NCBI GenBank assembly: GCA_964017125.1
Contig: OZ024902.1
Location: 106,870,560 to 106,934,559 of the forward strand
DNA: 64,000 nucleotides
Direction of reading: 5' to 3'
Origin: Flabesymbios commensalis
Taxonomy: Eukaryota > Annelida > Polychaeta > Terebellida > Flabelligeridae
Part shown: in pieces, positions 56,801 to 63,100 of the stretch
Numbering within the stretch: the stretch's first letter is position 1
How the letters are laid out: each line of letters starts with the position of its first letter
Program-made: the position numbers and the translations under genes
The notes under the pieces: generated by a model
The model's database searches: none
What the model saw: the letters and a program-made list of their open reading frames with translations, nothing else
What the model was told of the DNA's origin: nothing

Positions 56801-59680
56801 ATTATTGTGAGTAGCTGGTAACAAAAAGCAATATAACTGGACCTAATAGCAATTTCCACAAGAATGGCTAGATTAAAGTAACACATTGGTCAAGAGAATT
56901 AATTACATATGTTTTTACAAACTTAATTCAGTATTCTTCTGTGGGAAGTACCGGCAATACATTTATTAGAATCACTCAAATGATACAATACATGTACAGC
57001 TAATATTCCTCTCTTGTGATATACTGTACCTTTAATCCACGAATATGTTTGAAGTTATCGGCTGCTTCGAACTGTGTTCTATCCAGCAGAAATTCAATTA
57101 GTTTGTCCTTGTTGTACAATCTACAATAGAAAAAGCAAAGGCAATAGGAAACAGTGTCAAATAAATAAGTTGAAACTACCGCATATATATGCTAAAATTG
57201 GGAAAATGACTAGGGGCACATTTTTTTTAATGACGTAGCTTACAGATATAAATTTGTGCATCCTTAACTTGTCCAATATATATTTAAAAGAAATGTTAAA
57301 AATTTTCTTTCTGGGGACTAAAATACCATTTTCTATGATAAAAATACAAAAAAGTACACTTTCTATTTTTAATTTGTTTTAATTCTCTGGTGCATAGTCT
57401 GAAATTTGCTAAAAATTATTTAAAAAAAAATAGCTTTCAATTGATGGCAGAACCCCTCAACCGTAGGCTCTGTCCATCCATTCAATATCAAGAATTATAT
57501 ATTTAAGCACATGTGGCCCTAACTCAAGGAGTTATGAAGTTATCGCGCTTATAAGCCATTTTGGTTTCTGTGCCCTGGTGATCTCAAAATTATGTCAAGG
57601 TCACTGAAAGTCGAACTTGACTTTCAGATTAGTGTCATACACATGAGGTAACCTAAACCAGTGACTGTCATGTGAATTGAGACAAATTTAATATCCTCTG
57701 ATAGAAAAATATCGAAAGCAAACTGGTTGTTACTTAAGGGCAGGGGATTTTACTATTGAGTGATGGTGTAGCTGTGAGCGATACAGAGCACAGTGCTGTA
57801 CACGTATACATGTATTTATCTGCACACCCTTGTGTATGTACAGAGCACCCTTTTTGTATAACCCTTGGGTAGCCCTGACAGCCTTGTGACTACTGTGTAT
57901 ATAGCATAACCTTGATTCTCAACTGTTCATGCAGTTACAACTTGCCTGATATTAAACATGTTTATCTTCAGGAAACTTCAAGCAGAAGTAAAAACAAGAG
58001 GTCAGCCGGCCACCATAATCCCCCACCCCGCCCGAGTGAATTTTACAGGGTGTATACTTCCCTTAAAGTCTCACATTCTATTCTACAATAATGATCCACC
58101 TATCTAGCACAGATTACTCTGTATATTACAGATATCGAAGTCAATGATGGCCGCAAATCAGCAATTTCTTAATCTGAGCGAGCTCACATTTTTGAGGGTA
58201 TATCCTTCACTGAAACCATACATTTTGTTTTATAGTAATTATTGGACTGGTATATATATAACCTATAGGATTTTTGTTTCAAGGGCTGATGTGGGAATAC
58301 TTCGCATAGATTTAATGCATTATCAATGTGAAATTTTGTTGGCTATTTCGATTTTATGTGTTTTTCTCTAGCAAAAACAGATTTTCCTTAGCCTAAATAG
58401 TGACCTATTTTCCGGGCGCGGCTGCTCTAAAACTATGTAAACGGTGACAAAACATGGTTGAGACAATGGCTTATTTTGCTTCTTCGGTGCACATTTCAAA
58501 AACTTTAATGACAATCGGCCCATTTTTTTTTTGTATGCCAGCTCTGATTTATGCAAATTTGGACCGAATGTCCGGTAATTAAAAAAGTTGAAATCATATT
58601 ATTTTTAGAACCAGAAAGGTTAAAGAAGTGTACAAATAACTTTTATCATCATGATTCTCCAAATTATGTCAATTTTAAATGTTAGAGCATACTGAATTAT
58701 CACACAGTGTTGACACATCTAATGTATAACTGAAAATTATGCCAGCCAAAATTTTGTTTGGTCCACTTAATTTTCAAAGTACACTGGACCGGTGTCCACC
58801 ATGACATAAAGATTTTTCACGATCCCCAAAATAGTGATTTAATCCATGTCTTGAAGCTATTGATGACCAAACTAAATTTTGGCTGATAGTCTGCCATTTT
58901 AAATAGTAATGGTCTAACTATCTGGCACGGTTTGTCCGGTATCAGGCATAATAATGTTAATTATAGCATATCCCTACATGAAACTGCATATTTTGTTTTG
59001 TAGTAATGGTCTAGCCATCTATCACCGTTTGTCCGGTATCAGACATATAAAAATGAATTATGGCCGATAATCAGCCATTTTGAATTTTATCAAGTTGAAA
59101 TTTTTGACAACATATCCCTACCTGAAACCGCACATTTTGTTTTATAGTAATGGTCTAGCTATCTGGCACAGTTCGCCCAATATCAGGCATATTAAAGGTA
59201 ATTATGGCCAATAGTCGGACAATTAAGTGGGTAAAATTTCAAAAAACCCAAAAAGCACATATACATTCCTAAGGGATGTGTGTGTCAAAAATTAAAGAAA
59301 TCCACGTACGGGTTACCGAGTTCTGCTCCGGACATCCTGACGCAGGAAGGACAGACATCCGAGGCGATGCCAATACCCCCTGTCCCCACTTCATCGGGCG
59401 GGGGATGAAAAAGTGTTTCCACAAATATGTCTCTTAACAAATATCCGAGGTTAAATATGTAATCACAATAATGAACTGAACAAATTGTAGAGAAAAAACT
59501 ACACAAGCACAGTAAGACATTCATATCATGCTAATAGAATAAGTTGCATAGCAACTCTCCTATACCACCTGTATACAGTACTCACCTTCCTAGTTCACAG
59601 GCTACGATAGGTTCAATTAGTGCTTCTTGTGACAAAGCACAATATTTCCATTTTTGTATCATCTCACAGTCTTTGTCCCT
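26079..59680 (-). CDS. RTF2 (replication termination factor 2), seven exons, N-terminus off-window
   Basis: Exons (in order) 59680-59586, 57120-57030, 56406-56270, 56079-56001, 27560-27447, 26741-26699 and 26362-26079 give 280 residues; human RTF2 has 306 as I recall, so only about 25 N-terminal residues are missing. All borders are GT-AG and phases agree. Matches in order: WKYCALSQEALIEPIVACEL; LYNKDKLIEFLLD; YICPVSGLEMSGKY with FLKCGCVFSERALKEIK and ICQKCG (the paired Cys of the RING-like zinc region); a basic, disordered linker; and the end AYKALFNTCDKA...WVTYNPCFY. RTF2 is a nuclear protein linked to replication-fork stalling and restart and, in other organisms, to RNase H2 and splicing. 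One intron is 28,440 bp and contains a GT14 gene on the other strand. Confidence 0.93.
26699..26741 (-). CDS. RTF2 micro-exon F (43 bp)
   Basis: Acceptor TTATTTTAG, donor GTAAGT. It codes the basic KSKKHKIVDTECEK; its last base G joins AT of the next exon to give Asp. Confidence 0.85.
26930..27197 (+). mobile_element. TTAA-type MITE, copy 3, in an RTF2 intron
   Basis: Left end TAACCCTTTTAGTGCGGGG, right end ATATTTCAGTGC closing at TTAA 27194-27197. The interior has the same GACGTCAGATT/ATCTGACGTC self-complementary core and ATATAGGTATTCAAATGA block as the 19.6-kb copy. It lies between RTF2 exons E and F. Confidence 0.65.
27447..27560 (-). CDS. RTF2 exon E
   Basis: Acceptor TGTGTTTCAG, donor GTGACT. 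Exactly 38 codons from CGLEVGENNVITINPSEADL to HRRLQAKLSK, matching the CG....DDVIMLNG...RRLRAKLEK segment of human RTF2. Confidence 0.92.
27571..28361. other. RTF2 intron sequence, nothing seen
   Basis: First part of the 28-kb intron. AT-rich, with no element ends or exons recognised. Confidence 0.4.
28362..28470. mobile_element. Palindromic MITE (CCCAGCAAACAC family), copy 1
   Basis: Ends CCCAGCAAACACGATACATC and GATGTATCGTTTTACTGGGA are inverted. The middle carries GTTGGGCCAGCGTCGTAAAC. The whole copy can fold into one imperfect hairpin. A partial copy of the core recurs at about 28938-28975. Confidence 0.7.
29349..29443. mobile_element. Palindromic MITE, copy 2
   Basis: Opens CCCAGCAAACACGACGTTGA and closes near CGTGTTTGCTGC, with the core TCTGGCCCACCGTCTGCAAC. 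Confidence 0.65.
29459..29577. mobile_element. Palindromic MITE, copy 3 (different stem sequence)
   Basis: Opens CCCAGTAAACACAAAACATT and closes ACAAATGTTCTGTGTTTGGT plus GGG. The outer stem (ACAAAACATTTGTATAACA) differs from copies 1 and 2, but the core CGTCGAAGACGTTGGGCCGA is of the same type. Confidence 0.7.
29592..29684. mobile_element. Palindromic MITE, copy 4 (worn ends)
   Basis: Contains GTTGGTTCAGCGTCGTAGAC and GGTGGGCCAACACTAACC and ends near CGTGTCGTGTTTGAC; the terminal CCCAGC is lost. Three copies lie within 340 bp. Confidence 0.5.
29685..31204. other. RTF2 intron sequence, no gene seen
   Basis: AT-rich with no supported gene. Short overlapping frames near 30120-30350 show no family pattern. 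Confidence 0.4.
31205..32124 (+). mobile_element. Array-bearing DNA element, TCATCCCCCGCC ends
   Basis: Inverted ends TCATCCCCCGCC (31205-31216) and its complement at 32113-32124. Inside are about six units of 110-165 bp marked by AATCACCTGCACATCTCCAT, TTTGAGTTTTTGCGCCCAC and GTGGTGGCCATTTTGAATT. No coding capacity. The same ends enclose a different array at 58.0-59.4 kb. Confidence 0.7.
32371..32577 (+). repeat. 104-bp tandem duplication
   Basis: TTTATCATTTTGAATACTAT starts at 32371 and again at 32475; both copies run to TTTTCGCAAGATAATGTAA. Confidence 0.75.
32829..32878. repeat. (AT)n microsatellite
   Basis: About 25 uninterrupted AT dinucleotides. Confidence 0.95.
32879..34263. other. 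RTF2 intron sequence, no gene seen
   Basis: A GC-richer patch at about 32930-33430 was read in all frames without finding a family; the rest is AT-rich. Confidence 0.4.
34264..34361. mobile_element. Palindromic MITE, copy 5
   Basis: CCCAGCAATTACCGGACATT ... ATGTCTCGTGTTTGATGGG. The inner stem (GGACATTGAACCAATGTTGG) pairs with AACATTGGTTCAATGTCT and the core is GGCCGACGTCGTAGATGG. Confidence 0.65.
34700..36223 (+). mobile_element. Array-bearing DNA element, second-module units
   Basis: Five marks of the unit TGCTCCGGAAACGAGATTGT lie near 35545, 35690, 35840, 35948 and 36097 (mostly about 145-150 bp apart), each with CCAAAAGGCACA and GATATGCTCC. The right end GTCCCCAATTTCGTTGGG resembles the family end at 59.4 kb. 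The left end is approximate, near TGTCCCCCACAGCCCC. Confidence 0.5.
36224..37627. other. Upstream region of the GT14 gene
   Basis: No gene seen. A possible acceptor (TATATGTTTCAG, ending at 37570) precedes an open stretch coding basic residues (SRRIRKFR) up to the first ATG at 37628. The real transcript may therefore have a small upstream exon and a longer N-terminus. Confidence 0.4.
37628..38824 (+). CDS. GT14 family protein (core-2/I-branching beta-1,6-GlcNAc-transferase-like)
   Basis: Single exon, 398 codons from the first ATG. Hydrophobic signal anchor at 1-16 (MLFVMLAAATAACLLM), stem with Cys59 and Cys97, then the Branch domain at about 121-390: PVAYILLVQSSVHQLERLL, AIYSPRNIYCAHP, NCIKDL, WKYLINLDENDYPL, LFQGSTIQFLTRAFI, GEQIFWST, CIFGIRDLPWL and the C-terminal CLGEW. 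Family members are type II Golgi enzymes that add beta-1,6-GlcNAc to O-glycans or polylactosamine without metal. Against human GCNT1, catalytic Glu320 falls on Gln314 and the UDP-binding Arg378 and Lys401 fall on Asp356 and Pro379; the usual YASWSRVQADLN block is also poorly kept. The fold is clear, but activity is doubtful. It lies inside the 28-kb RTF2 intron on the opposite strand. The stop TAA lies in a TTAA that is also the border of a MITE. Confidence 0.9.
   Translation: MLFVMLAAATAACLLMDGDENRTTLLLMSRLFNTSTFSNRRSPHEIFTTASPRIFNPDCNALIAGEESEMKITQEMLYLESHTSTRDLSYKHVDDNCPAFLHTFGYSRRPGEQYNNNSLPPVAYILLVQSSVHQLERLLHAIYSPRNIYCAHPYGKAGIILEKTLKAISACFENVFVSSHFKGNSSTVGISKITSQTNCIKDLMRKNIKWKYLINLDENDYPLRHNIDLAHYLTLLNQTNVIPVYNHINITTICGLTNYDSNCTPTMPSAIQHIPLFQGSTIQFLTRAFIKDIIGSSELKTLLNWLENVPSGEQIFWSTAHMSSGLAGGTALDGTSQEVVVMRRVGKDCRHADVEDSQCIFGIRDLPWLTRQPGYFARPFDTSVDHLATHCLGEWIKY
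38821..39070. mobile_element. TTAA-flanked piggyBac-like MITE abutting the GT14 stop
   Basis: 250 bp with TTAA at 38821-38824 and 39067-39070. Ends CCCTTGTCCTGCT and, inverted, ACCATTGTCCTGCT. The interior hairpin pairs TTTTTCGTCATTTGAAGCTG with CAGCTTCAAATGACGAAAAA around the loop GAGATTGCGTTAGCAATTC. A second, partial copy lies at 42644. Such C-rich ends next to TTAA are typical of piggyBac relatives. Confidence 0.8.
38876..38881 (+). promoter_or_regulatory. Candidate poly(A) signal within the MITE
   Basis: AATAAA 51 bp after the GT14 stop, inside the inserted element, so the transposon may supply the 3' end of this transcript. Confidence 0.45.
39071..39877. other. RTF2 intron sequence, nothing seen
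   Basis: AT-rich with no coding or repeat signal beyond short A/T runs. Confidence 0.4.
39878..40392 (+). mobile_element. Array-bearing DNA element, TCATCCCCCGCC ends, shorter copy
   Basis: Starts TCATCCCCCGCCATAAATAA, preceded by AACAAGAGGCCTGAAGTCC. It has about three units with AATCACCTGCGCATCTCCAT and TTTTTGCGCCCACAAAAAAT and a worn right end GGCGGGAGATAAAA. Same family as 31205-32124. Confidence 0.65.
40393..42643. other. RTF2 intron sequence with a GC-rich palindromic patch (40980-41245)
   Basis: No gene supported. At 40980-41245 several short palindromes recur (GGTACCGCGGTACC, GGTTCCCTATGTGTGGGAACC, GGTATCGCGGTATCC) at about 60-100 bp spacing. The 130-codon frame across it is probably a by-product of the repeats. 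Confidence 0.4.
42644..42763. mobile_element. Partial second copy of the 38.8-kb MITE
   Basis: TTAACCCATGGGTAGCTGAATTG, then the hairpin CATTTGAAGAAGCTGGGAAT / TTCCAGTTTCAAATGACG and ATATTTATGAAAAATAG as in the 38.8-kb copy (inverted). It stops where the next repeat begins. Confidence 0.65.
42772..44078 (+). repeat. Tandem repeat with AGGTCAAGGTCA motifs
   Basis: About nine units of variable length (roughly 80-160 bp) share ACAAGCCATTTTGGTTTC, GACCTTGAAATTAGGTCAAG, GTCACTGAATGTCGAACTTG and AAGGCGTTATGAAGTTATC. It opens GATGGCAGGACCCCTCAGCC and ends CCCACAGCCTTTATGGCTG. Another copy lies at 57438-57650. No coding capacity. Confidence 0.8.
44079..44458. other. No gene seen
   Basis: Contains ACAATCCCGTTATAAGACGG near 44190, possibly one end of a Tigger/pogo-like MITE, but its mate could not be fixed. 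Confidence 0.3.
44459..44586 (+). repeat. 64-bp tandem duplication
   Basis: GGTAGACCAAGGCCCTATTC ... AAGCCCCATTAA occurs at 44459-44522 and 44523-44586 with one mismatch, so the duplication is recent. Confidence 0.9.
44698..44811. mobile_element. Palindromic MITE, copy 6
   Basis: GCAGTGAACACAAAACATTT ... AATGTTTTGTGTTTGCTGGG, the same stem subtype as copy 3 at 29459. A worn partial copy follows at about 44820-44910 (GTTGGTTCAGCGTCGCAGAC). Confidence 0.7.
44912..46229. other. RTF2 intron sequence, no gene seen
   Basis: Mixed composition. No repeat family or exon could be supported. Confidence 0.4.
46230..46430 (+). repeat. Degenerate minisatellite, about 35-45 bp units
   Basis: CATACTGCGGCAACAGGATC-like units recur (TGCGGTAACAGCATCATGAC, TGCGGTAACAGGATCATCAT, GGCGATGCAACAGGATCGTC). 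Confidence 0.65.
46431..47277. other. RTF2 intron sequence, no gene seen
   Basis: Nothing supported in either strand. Confidence 0.4.
47278..47432. mobile_element. Palindromic MITE, copy 7, holding two abutting inner palindromes
   Basis: CCCAGCAAACAGGAGACGTT ... CTTGTGTTTGCTGGG. Inside, 47330-47377 is an inverted repeat with 22-bp perfect arms and loop TTTA, and 47378-47417 is a perfect 40-bp palindrome with no loop. The second stem appears in no other copy here. Confidence 0.75.
47437..47546. mobile_element. Palindromic MITE, copy 8 (GCAGGCACA subtype)
   Basis: CCCAGCAGGCACAAGGAATT ... AACGTTATTGTACCTGCTGGG is inverted, with the core CATCGTCAACGACGTTAGAC. It lies only 4 bp after copy 7. 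A worn core fragment follows at about 47595-47667. Confidence 0.7.
47671..48775 (+). repeat. Left inverted terminal repeat
   Basis: Pairs with 53920-55193. The inner part has sub-repeats marked ATGACACTTTGAATGCCAAG near 48372, 48519 and 48709 (147 and 190 bp apart). Confidence 0.75.
48776..50015. other. Interior of the large element, no intact gene
   Basis: AT-rich. A 40-codon frame at 49375-49497 (MLVTYVKCFKSKHTMELKHF...) has a coding-like composition but no recognised family. Confidence 0.3.
50016..51805 (+). repeat. Phased GGTGTCGGACGTAC motif locus (copy A)
   Basis: Nine same-strand motif copies at 50028, 50196, 50384, 50406, 51233, 51423, 51604, 51626 and 51792 (14 bp each, at most two changes). 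Spacings are 168, 188, 22, 827, 190, 181, 22 and 166. The locus opens GGGCAATTCCACGG, the same end as the element at 60191-62103. The DNA between motifs is unique-looking and AT-rich. No matching right end was found, so its right border is simply the last motif. Confidence 0.75.
51806..53644. other. Interior of the large element, no intact gene
   Basis: Decayed coding-like stretch around 52200-52700 and a block ATTGGGCAGGTTCTG repeated three times at about 52610-52745. A short acidic frame near 53160-53240 ends in TAG. None could be assigned. Confidence 0.3.
53645..53784 (-). mobile_element. tRNA-derived SINE, fuller copy
   Basis: On the - strand: CCTCCGTGACCGAGAGGTAG (A-box-like TGACCGAGAGG), then CAGGGCTCGAATTTCG (B-box), then the unit shared with the SINE at 24765-24898 (GTGTCTGGAGGGCAGTGTCA). 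Confidence 0.6.
53785..53918 (-). mobile_element. Second tRNA-like SINE head, directly upstream
   Basis: On the - strand: GGGCGCCTTGGTGCCGTGG (A-box-like), TTAAAGCTGCCTGCTTGG, then GCAGGTTTGAACCCC (a good B-box) and a non-tRNA tail. It abuts the first SINE in the same orientation, so the pair may be one dimeric SINE or a nested insertion. Confidence 0.6.
53920..55193 (-). repeat. Right inverted terminal repeat
   Basis: Inverted match to 47671-48775. The sub-repeat mark (complement of the left one) lies near 53993, 54143, 54331 and 54478, with spacings like those on the left. Confidence 0.75.
55196..56000. other. RTF2 intron sequence, nothing seen
   Basis: Last 800 bp of the 28-kb intron before exon D; no repeat or exon was recognised. 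Confidence 0.4.
56001..56079 (-). CDS. RTF2 exon D
   Basis: Acceptor TTGTTTTCAG, donor GTGAGT. It codes FCYFLKCGCVFSERALKEIK then TDICQK, with four Cys of the zinc-binding region. The next exon is 28.4 kb away and supplies the partner Cys (ICQK|CG). Confidence 0.92.
56270..56406 (-). CDS. RTF2 exon C
   Basis: Acceptor TGGTTGTAG, donor GTAAGT. It codes DVKEIKLTDNPAQNSKQV and ends at YICPVSGLEMSGKY, with the first zinc-region Cys, then AA of a split Lys. Confidence 0.92.
57030..57120 (-). CDS. RTF2 exon B
   Basis: Acceptor TCTATTGTAG, donor GTACAG. The A completes Arg, then LYNKDKLIEFLLDRTQFEAA and DNFKHIRGLK. Confidence 0.92.
57438..57650 (+). repeat. Short copy of the AGGTCAAGGTCA-type repeat
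   Basis: CAATTGATGGCAGAACCCCT opens it as at 42772. One to two units follow (AGTTATGAAGTTATCGCGCT, ATGTCAAGGTCACTGAAAG). It lies between RTF2 exons A and B. Confidence 0.7.
58016..59408 (+). mobile_element. Array-bearing DNA element, complete-looking copy in an RTF2 intron
   Basis: Left end AATCCCCCACCCCGCCCG and right end CGGGCGGGGGATGA are inverted. Inside are about three units with TAGTAATGGTCTAGCTATCT and GGCACGGTTTGTCCGGTATC near 58906, 59001 and 59147, then the second module (CCAAAAAGCACATATACATT, GTTCTGCTCCGGACATCC). No coding capacity. Confidence 0.65.
59586..59680 (-). CDS. RTF2 exon A (first visible)
   Basis: Acceptor TGTGTGAAG, donor GTGAGT. It codes RDKDCEMIQKWKYCALSQEA and then LIEPIVACELG, and ends with AG of a split Arg codon. 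The preceding exon with the start codon was not found up to 64000. Confidence 0.9.
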
Positions 59681-59849
59681 CTTCACACATAAAACAAAAA
59701 TGCAAAATGTATAAATTAAAGATCCAGGCCTACCAGAGGTAAGATAAGGTTGATAGCTGTGTGAATCAAGACAACTCATCATAATTAACTCTTAAACATG
59801 TTAAAGCTCTGACTTCTGAGCTCCAGTGCTCAACCCAAAATGTAAAAGA

Positions 59850-59960
59850 CTTATGCAATTCTAGTCTATGGACATGTTCACATATTACATGGACATATTA
59901 AGGAGCCAAAATAAAAATGATGATCGTTTTTGAATACAACAAGACTACATAAGTCCAGGA
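59850..59960 (-). repeat. Dispersed repeat, inverted mate of 22975-23130
   Basis: TTCTAGTCTATGGACATGTT and TTAAGGAGCCAAAATAAAAA are the complement of the block near 23030-23080. Confidence 0.55.
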
Positions 59961-60149
59961 GCTCTCGTTCCGAATTAAAATTTGATTTAAGCAACTTTGT
60001 GTAGGGTTAATAATGTAGTCCTAGGCTAGGTCAAAAATCAAGACGCAAGACAAATAGGTCTAAGAGGCTCAGTTTAAGAGTAAGATAAGAACTAGACAGT
60101 CTGTCAGAGATTGCAAACCTCCATTGAAATTAATGATCCCAATCAGTAT

Positions 60150-63100
60150 CCCAGTAATGGTCTACCAATCTGGCACGGTTAACCCAATATGGGCGATTCC
60201 ACAAGTTATGAAGTTTTTACAAAAAAAAAAGTTAACCACTGCATATGGCAGGTATTTGATCAAATTTAGTTAAACTTAAAACACTTTTTGTAATTTTTAC
60301 TTCTTTCATGTCGGCATGGCTCATTGAACTGACATGATATTGAAGAAGAAAAATTATTAAAAAATGGTAAAAATTGAAAATCCAAAATTCTGTGCCACTT
60401 AAACCTTAAAATTGCCTAGCTTTGAGATTTGTATGGAGTTAAGTAGTTATATTTTGTAATATTACTTTAACAAACTTGAAAAAATAAAAAATTTATGATT
60501 GAAAAATAATTTGTAAAAATAAATTATGCTTGTGTACGTCCGAAACCAAAAATATACCAATTGTTTTTTTACTATTAAGTGAAAGCGAGAATTTTTTTTT
60601 TACTCAATATATAAAATTAACTATATCCCATAATTAGTTTTCAGTATATTTTAGGTTTCTCACTGGGCTGCTTTCTAAGAAATAACGGTTTCGGACGTAC
60701 AAAGTTTCGGACGTACAAGATAATGTACGTCCGAAACCACAAAAAGGAACCCTTACAACTGAAATAGGAACACCTATATTTCAACAATATAATATTTTTG
60801 GTGTTGAAAAAACAGGCTATATGTTCATTTAGTTGCTTTAATATGATATCAACATATTTTTTAATTTTTTTGAATTGTTATTTAATTAAGTTTATAAATA
60901 TATTATGGTGGGGATGTACATCCGAATCCAAAAAGTATAAGCTTTATCAAATTTTCATTAATCCACAGTCCGAGACAGAAATAGACATAAGGATCTAAAG
61001 CTAAGTTCAGGAGTTGGTTGTATTAGTAAAGTTTCAAAGTTATCTTCTGAACATTTTGATAAATACTAGTTTCTAGACTAATGCAGTTTCAGATACCCGG
61101 TATACACATTACATGTTATGATGTTTTCCCTGTGAAGATTTTGTTAAATGAATATAGGTCATCATGTATGAAAAAGAATTTATTTCAGGTCTTGCTTTTT
61201 TCAAATTGTAGAAATATAATTGTGAAATGTTATAGAATATATCTCAGTTTCTAGTTATGTCAAGATACATACACAATATTGTATATTTTATAAATGGAAT
61301 TCAGACAAACACTGTCTTTTGAACAGTTGAAACAAGCACTTCTAGCACATTTTATGTAAAAATAGTAGTTTCAAATTTCTATTGCAGTGAGTCATCATTA
61401 TGAGAAGTGAGAGTCATACATTTATTTATATTGCAAGAAGAAAATTGACCATTTAGCTCAATTATTAATAATTTTCTTTACATGGGTGTCATTATCACTA
61501 TCAAATTAGGTGTACGTCCGAAACCATACAAGCAGAGCTTTCCAAAAGTTTTTTGCATTTCATATAGGAATCTATAAATCACCAGAGTACTTTTTTATAG
61601 CTTTATCATGCATGTGGTGGACTCAAAATTAAATCTAGATACAGAGTGATACTATAACTGCTACATTTAAGTATTGAATTCAGACACGTACACACGTACG
61701 TCCGAAACCAAAAAATGTACTTCCGAAACCAAACTTCAAATTTTTTTTCTTCACCATGGAAGAAACACTAAAAAATAAAATTTGTGAAGAGCCCTTCACA
61801 CATACGTCTTTTCTCCAAAAATATACAGAAAATATTTCAATTCCACACCACACATCACAGAAATTTTATGAGATATCATGCATGTTTGCAAAATGACCAA
61901 TATCTGAGTACGTCCGAAACCGACATATTTTACTAATTTTTCTTCCAAAGTACAAAAAATAACAAAATTTTCTATAGTGATACTTGTAAACAAGACAAGA
62001 CTTCACTGAAACATAACTTTTACTATTATATATATTGATAAATTTATGACTAAATATAGCACAGAACTGTTTGAAGTGTACGTCCGAAACCATGGAATTG
62101 CCCATATCAGGCCAATAGAGGTAAATAATGGCTGATTGACGGTCATTTTAAATTCAATATATTTAAAAAATTTCAGGGTGCATCCTCCCCCGAAACTACA
62201 CATTTTGTTTTATAGTAATGGTCTAGCCATCTAACACAGTTTGCAAAATATTGGGCATGTAAAAGTAAAAACAAAATGGCCGATAAGGGGCCATTTTGTA
62301 TTTGATCAAGTCAAATTTTTTTAAGATGCATCCTCTCCTGAGACGTCACATTTTGTTTTATAGTAATGGTCTAGCTATCTAGCACGGTTTACCTAAAATC
62401 AGGCCTCTCGAGGTAAATAATGCCGATTGTTGGCCATTTTGAATTAGAATGCGTTAAAAATTTCCAGGGTGCCTCCTCCCCTGAAAACTCATATTTTGTT
62501 TTATAGTAATGGTCTAGCCATCTAGCACGGTTTAACAAATATCGGCCCTGTCAAAGTGAATAATAGCCGATAGACTGCCATTTTGAATTTGATCGAGTCG
62601 AAATTTTTCACGATGCATCCTCTCCTGAAATCTCACATTTTGTTTCATAGTAATGGTCTAGCTATCTAGCACGGTTGACCAAATATCAGCAATGTAAATA
62701 GTGGCCCACAGGCGTCCATTTTCAAATTGATCGAGTCGCAAGTTTTGAAAATGTATCCTCTCCTGAAATGTCACATTTTGTTTTATAGTAATGGTTTAGC
62801 CATCTAGCACAGTTTATCTGATATCAGGCCTATCGAGGTAAATAATGCCGATTGTTGGCCATTTTGAATTCGATAGAGTTAAAAATTTCCAGAGTGCATC
62901 CTCCCCCGAAAACTCACATTTTGTTTTATAGGAATTAATAGTCTTGCCATCTAGCACGGCTTACCAAATATCGGCCATGTGAAAATGAATAATGGCCGAT
63001 AGGAGGCCATTTTGAATTTGATCTAGTCAAAATTTTTCAAGATGCATCCTCAGCCGAAATCTCACAAATATTTCATTTTATAGTAATGGTTGAGCAATCT

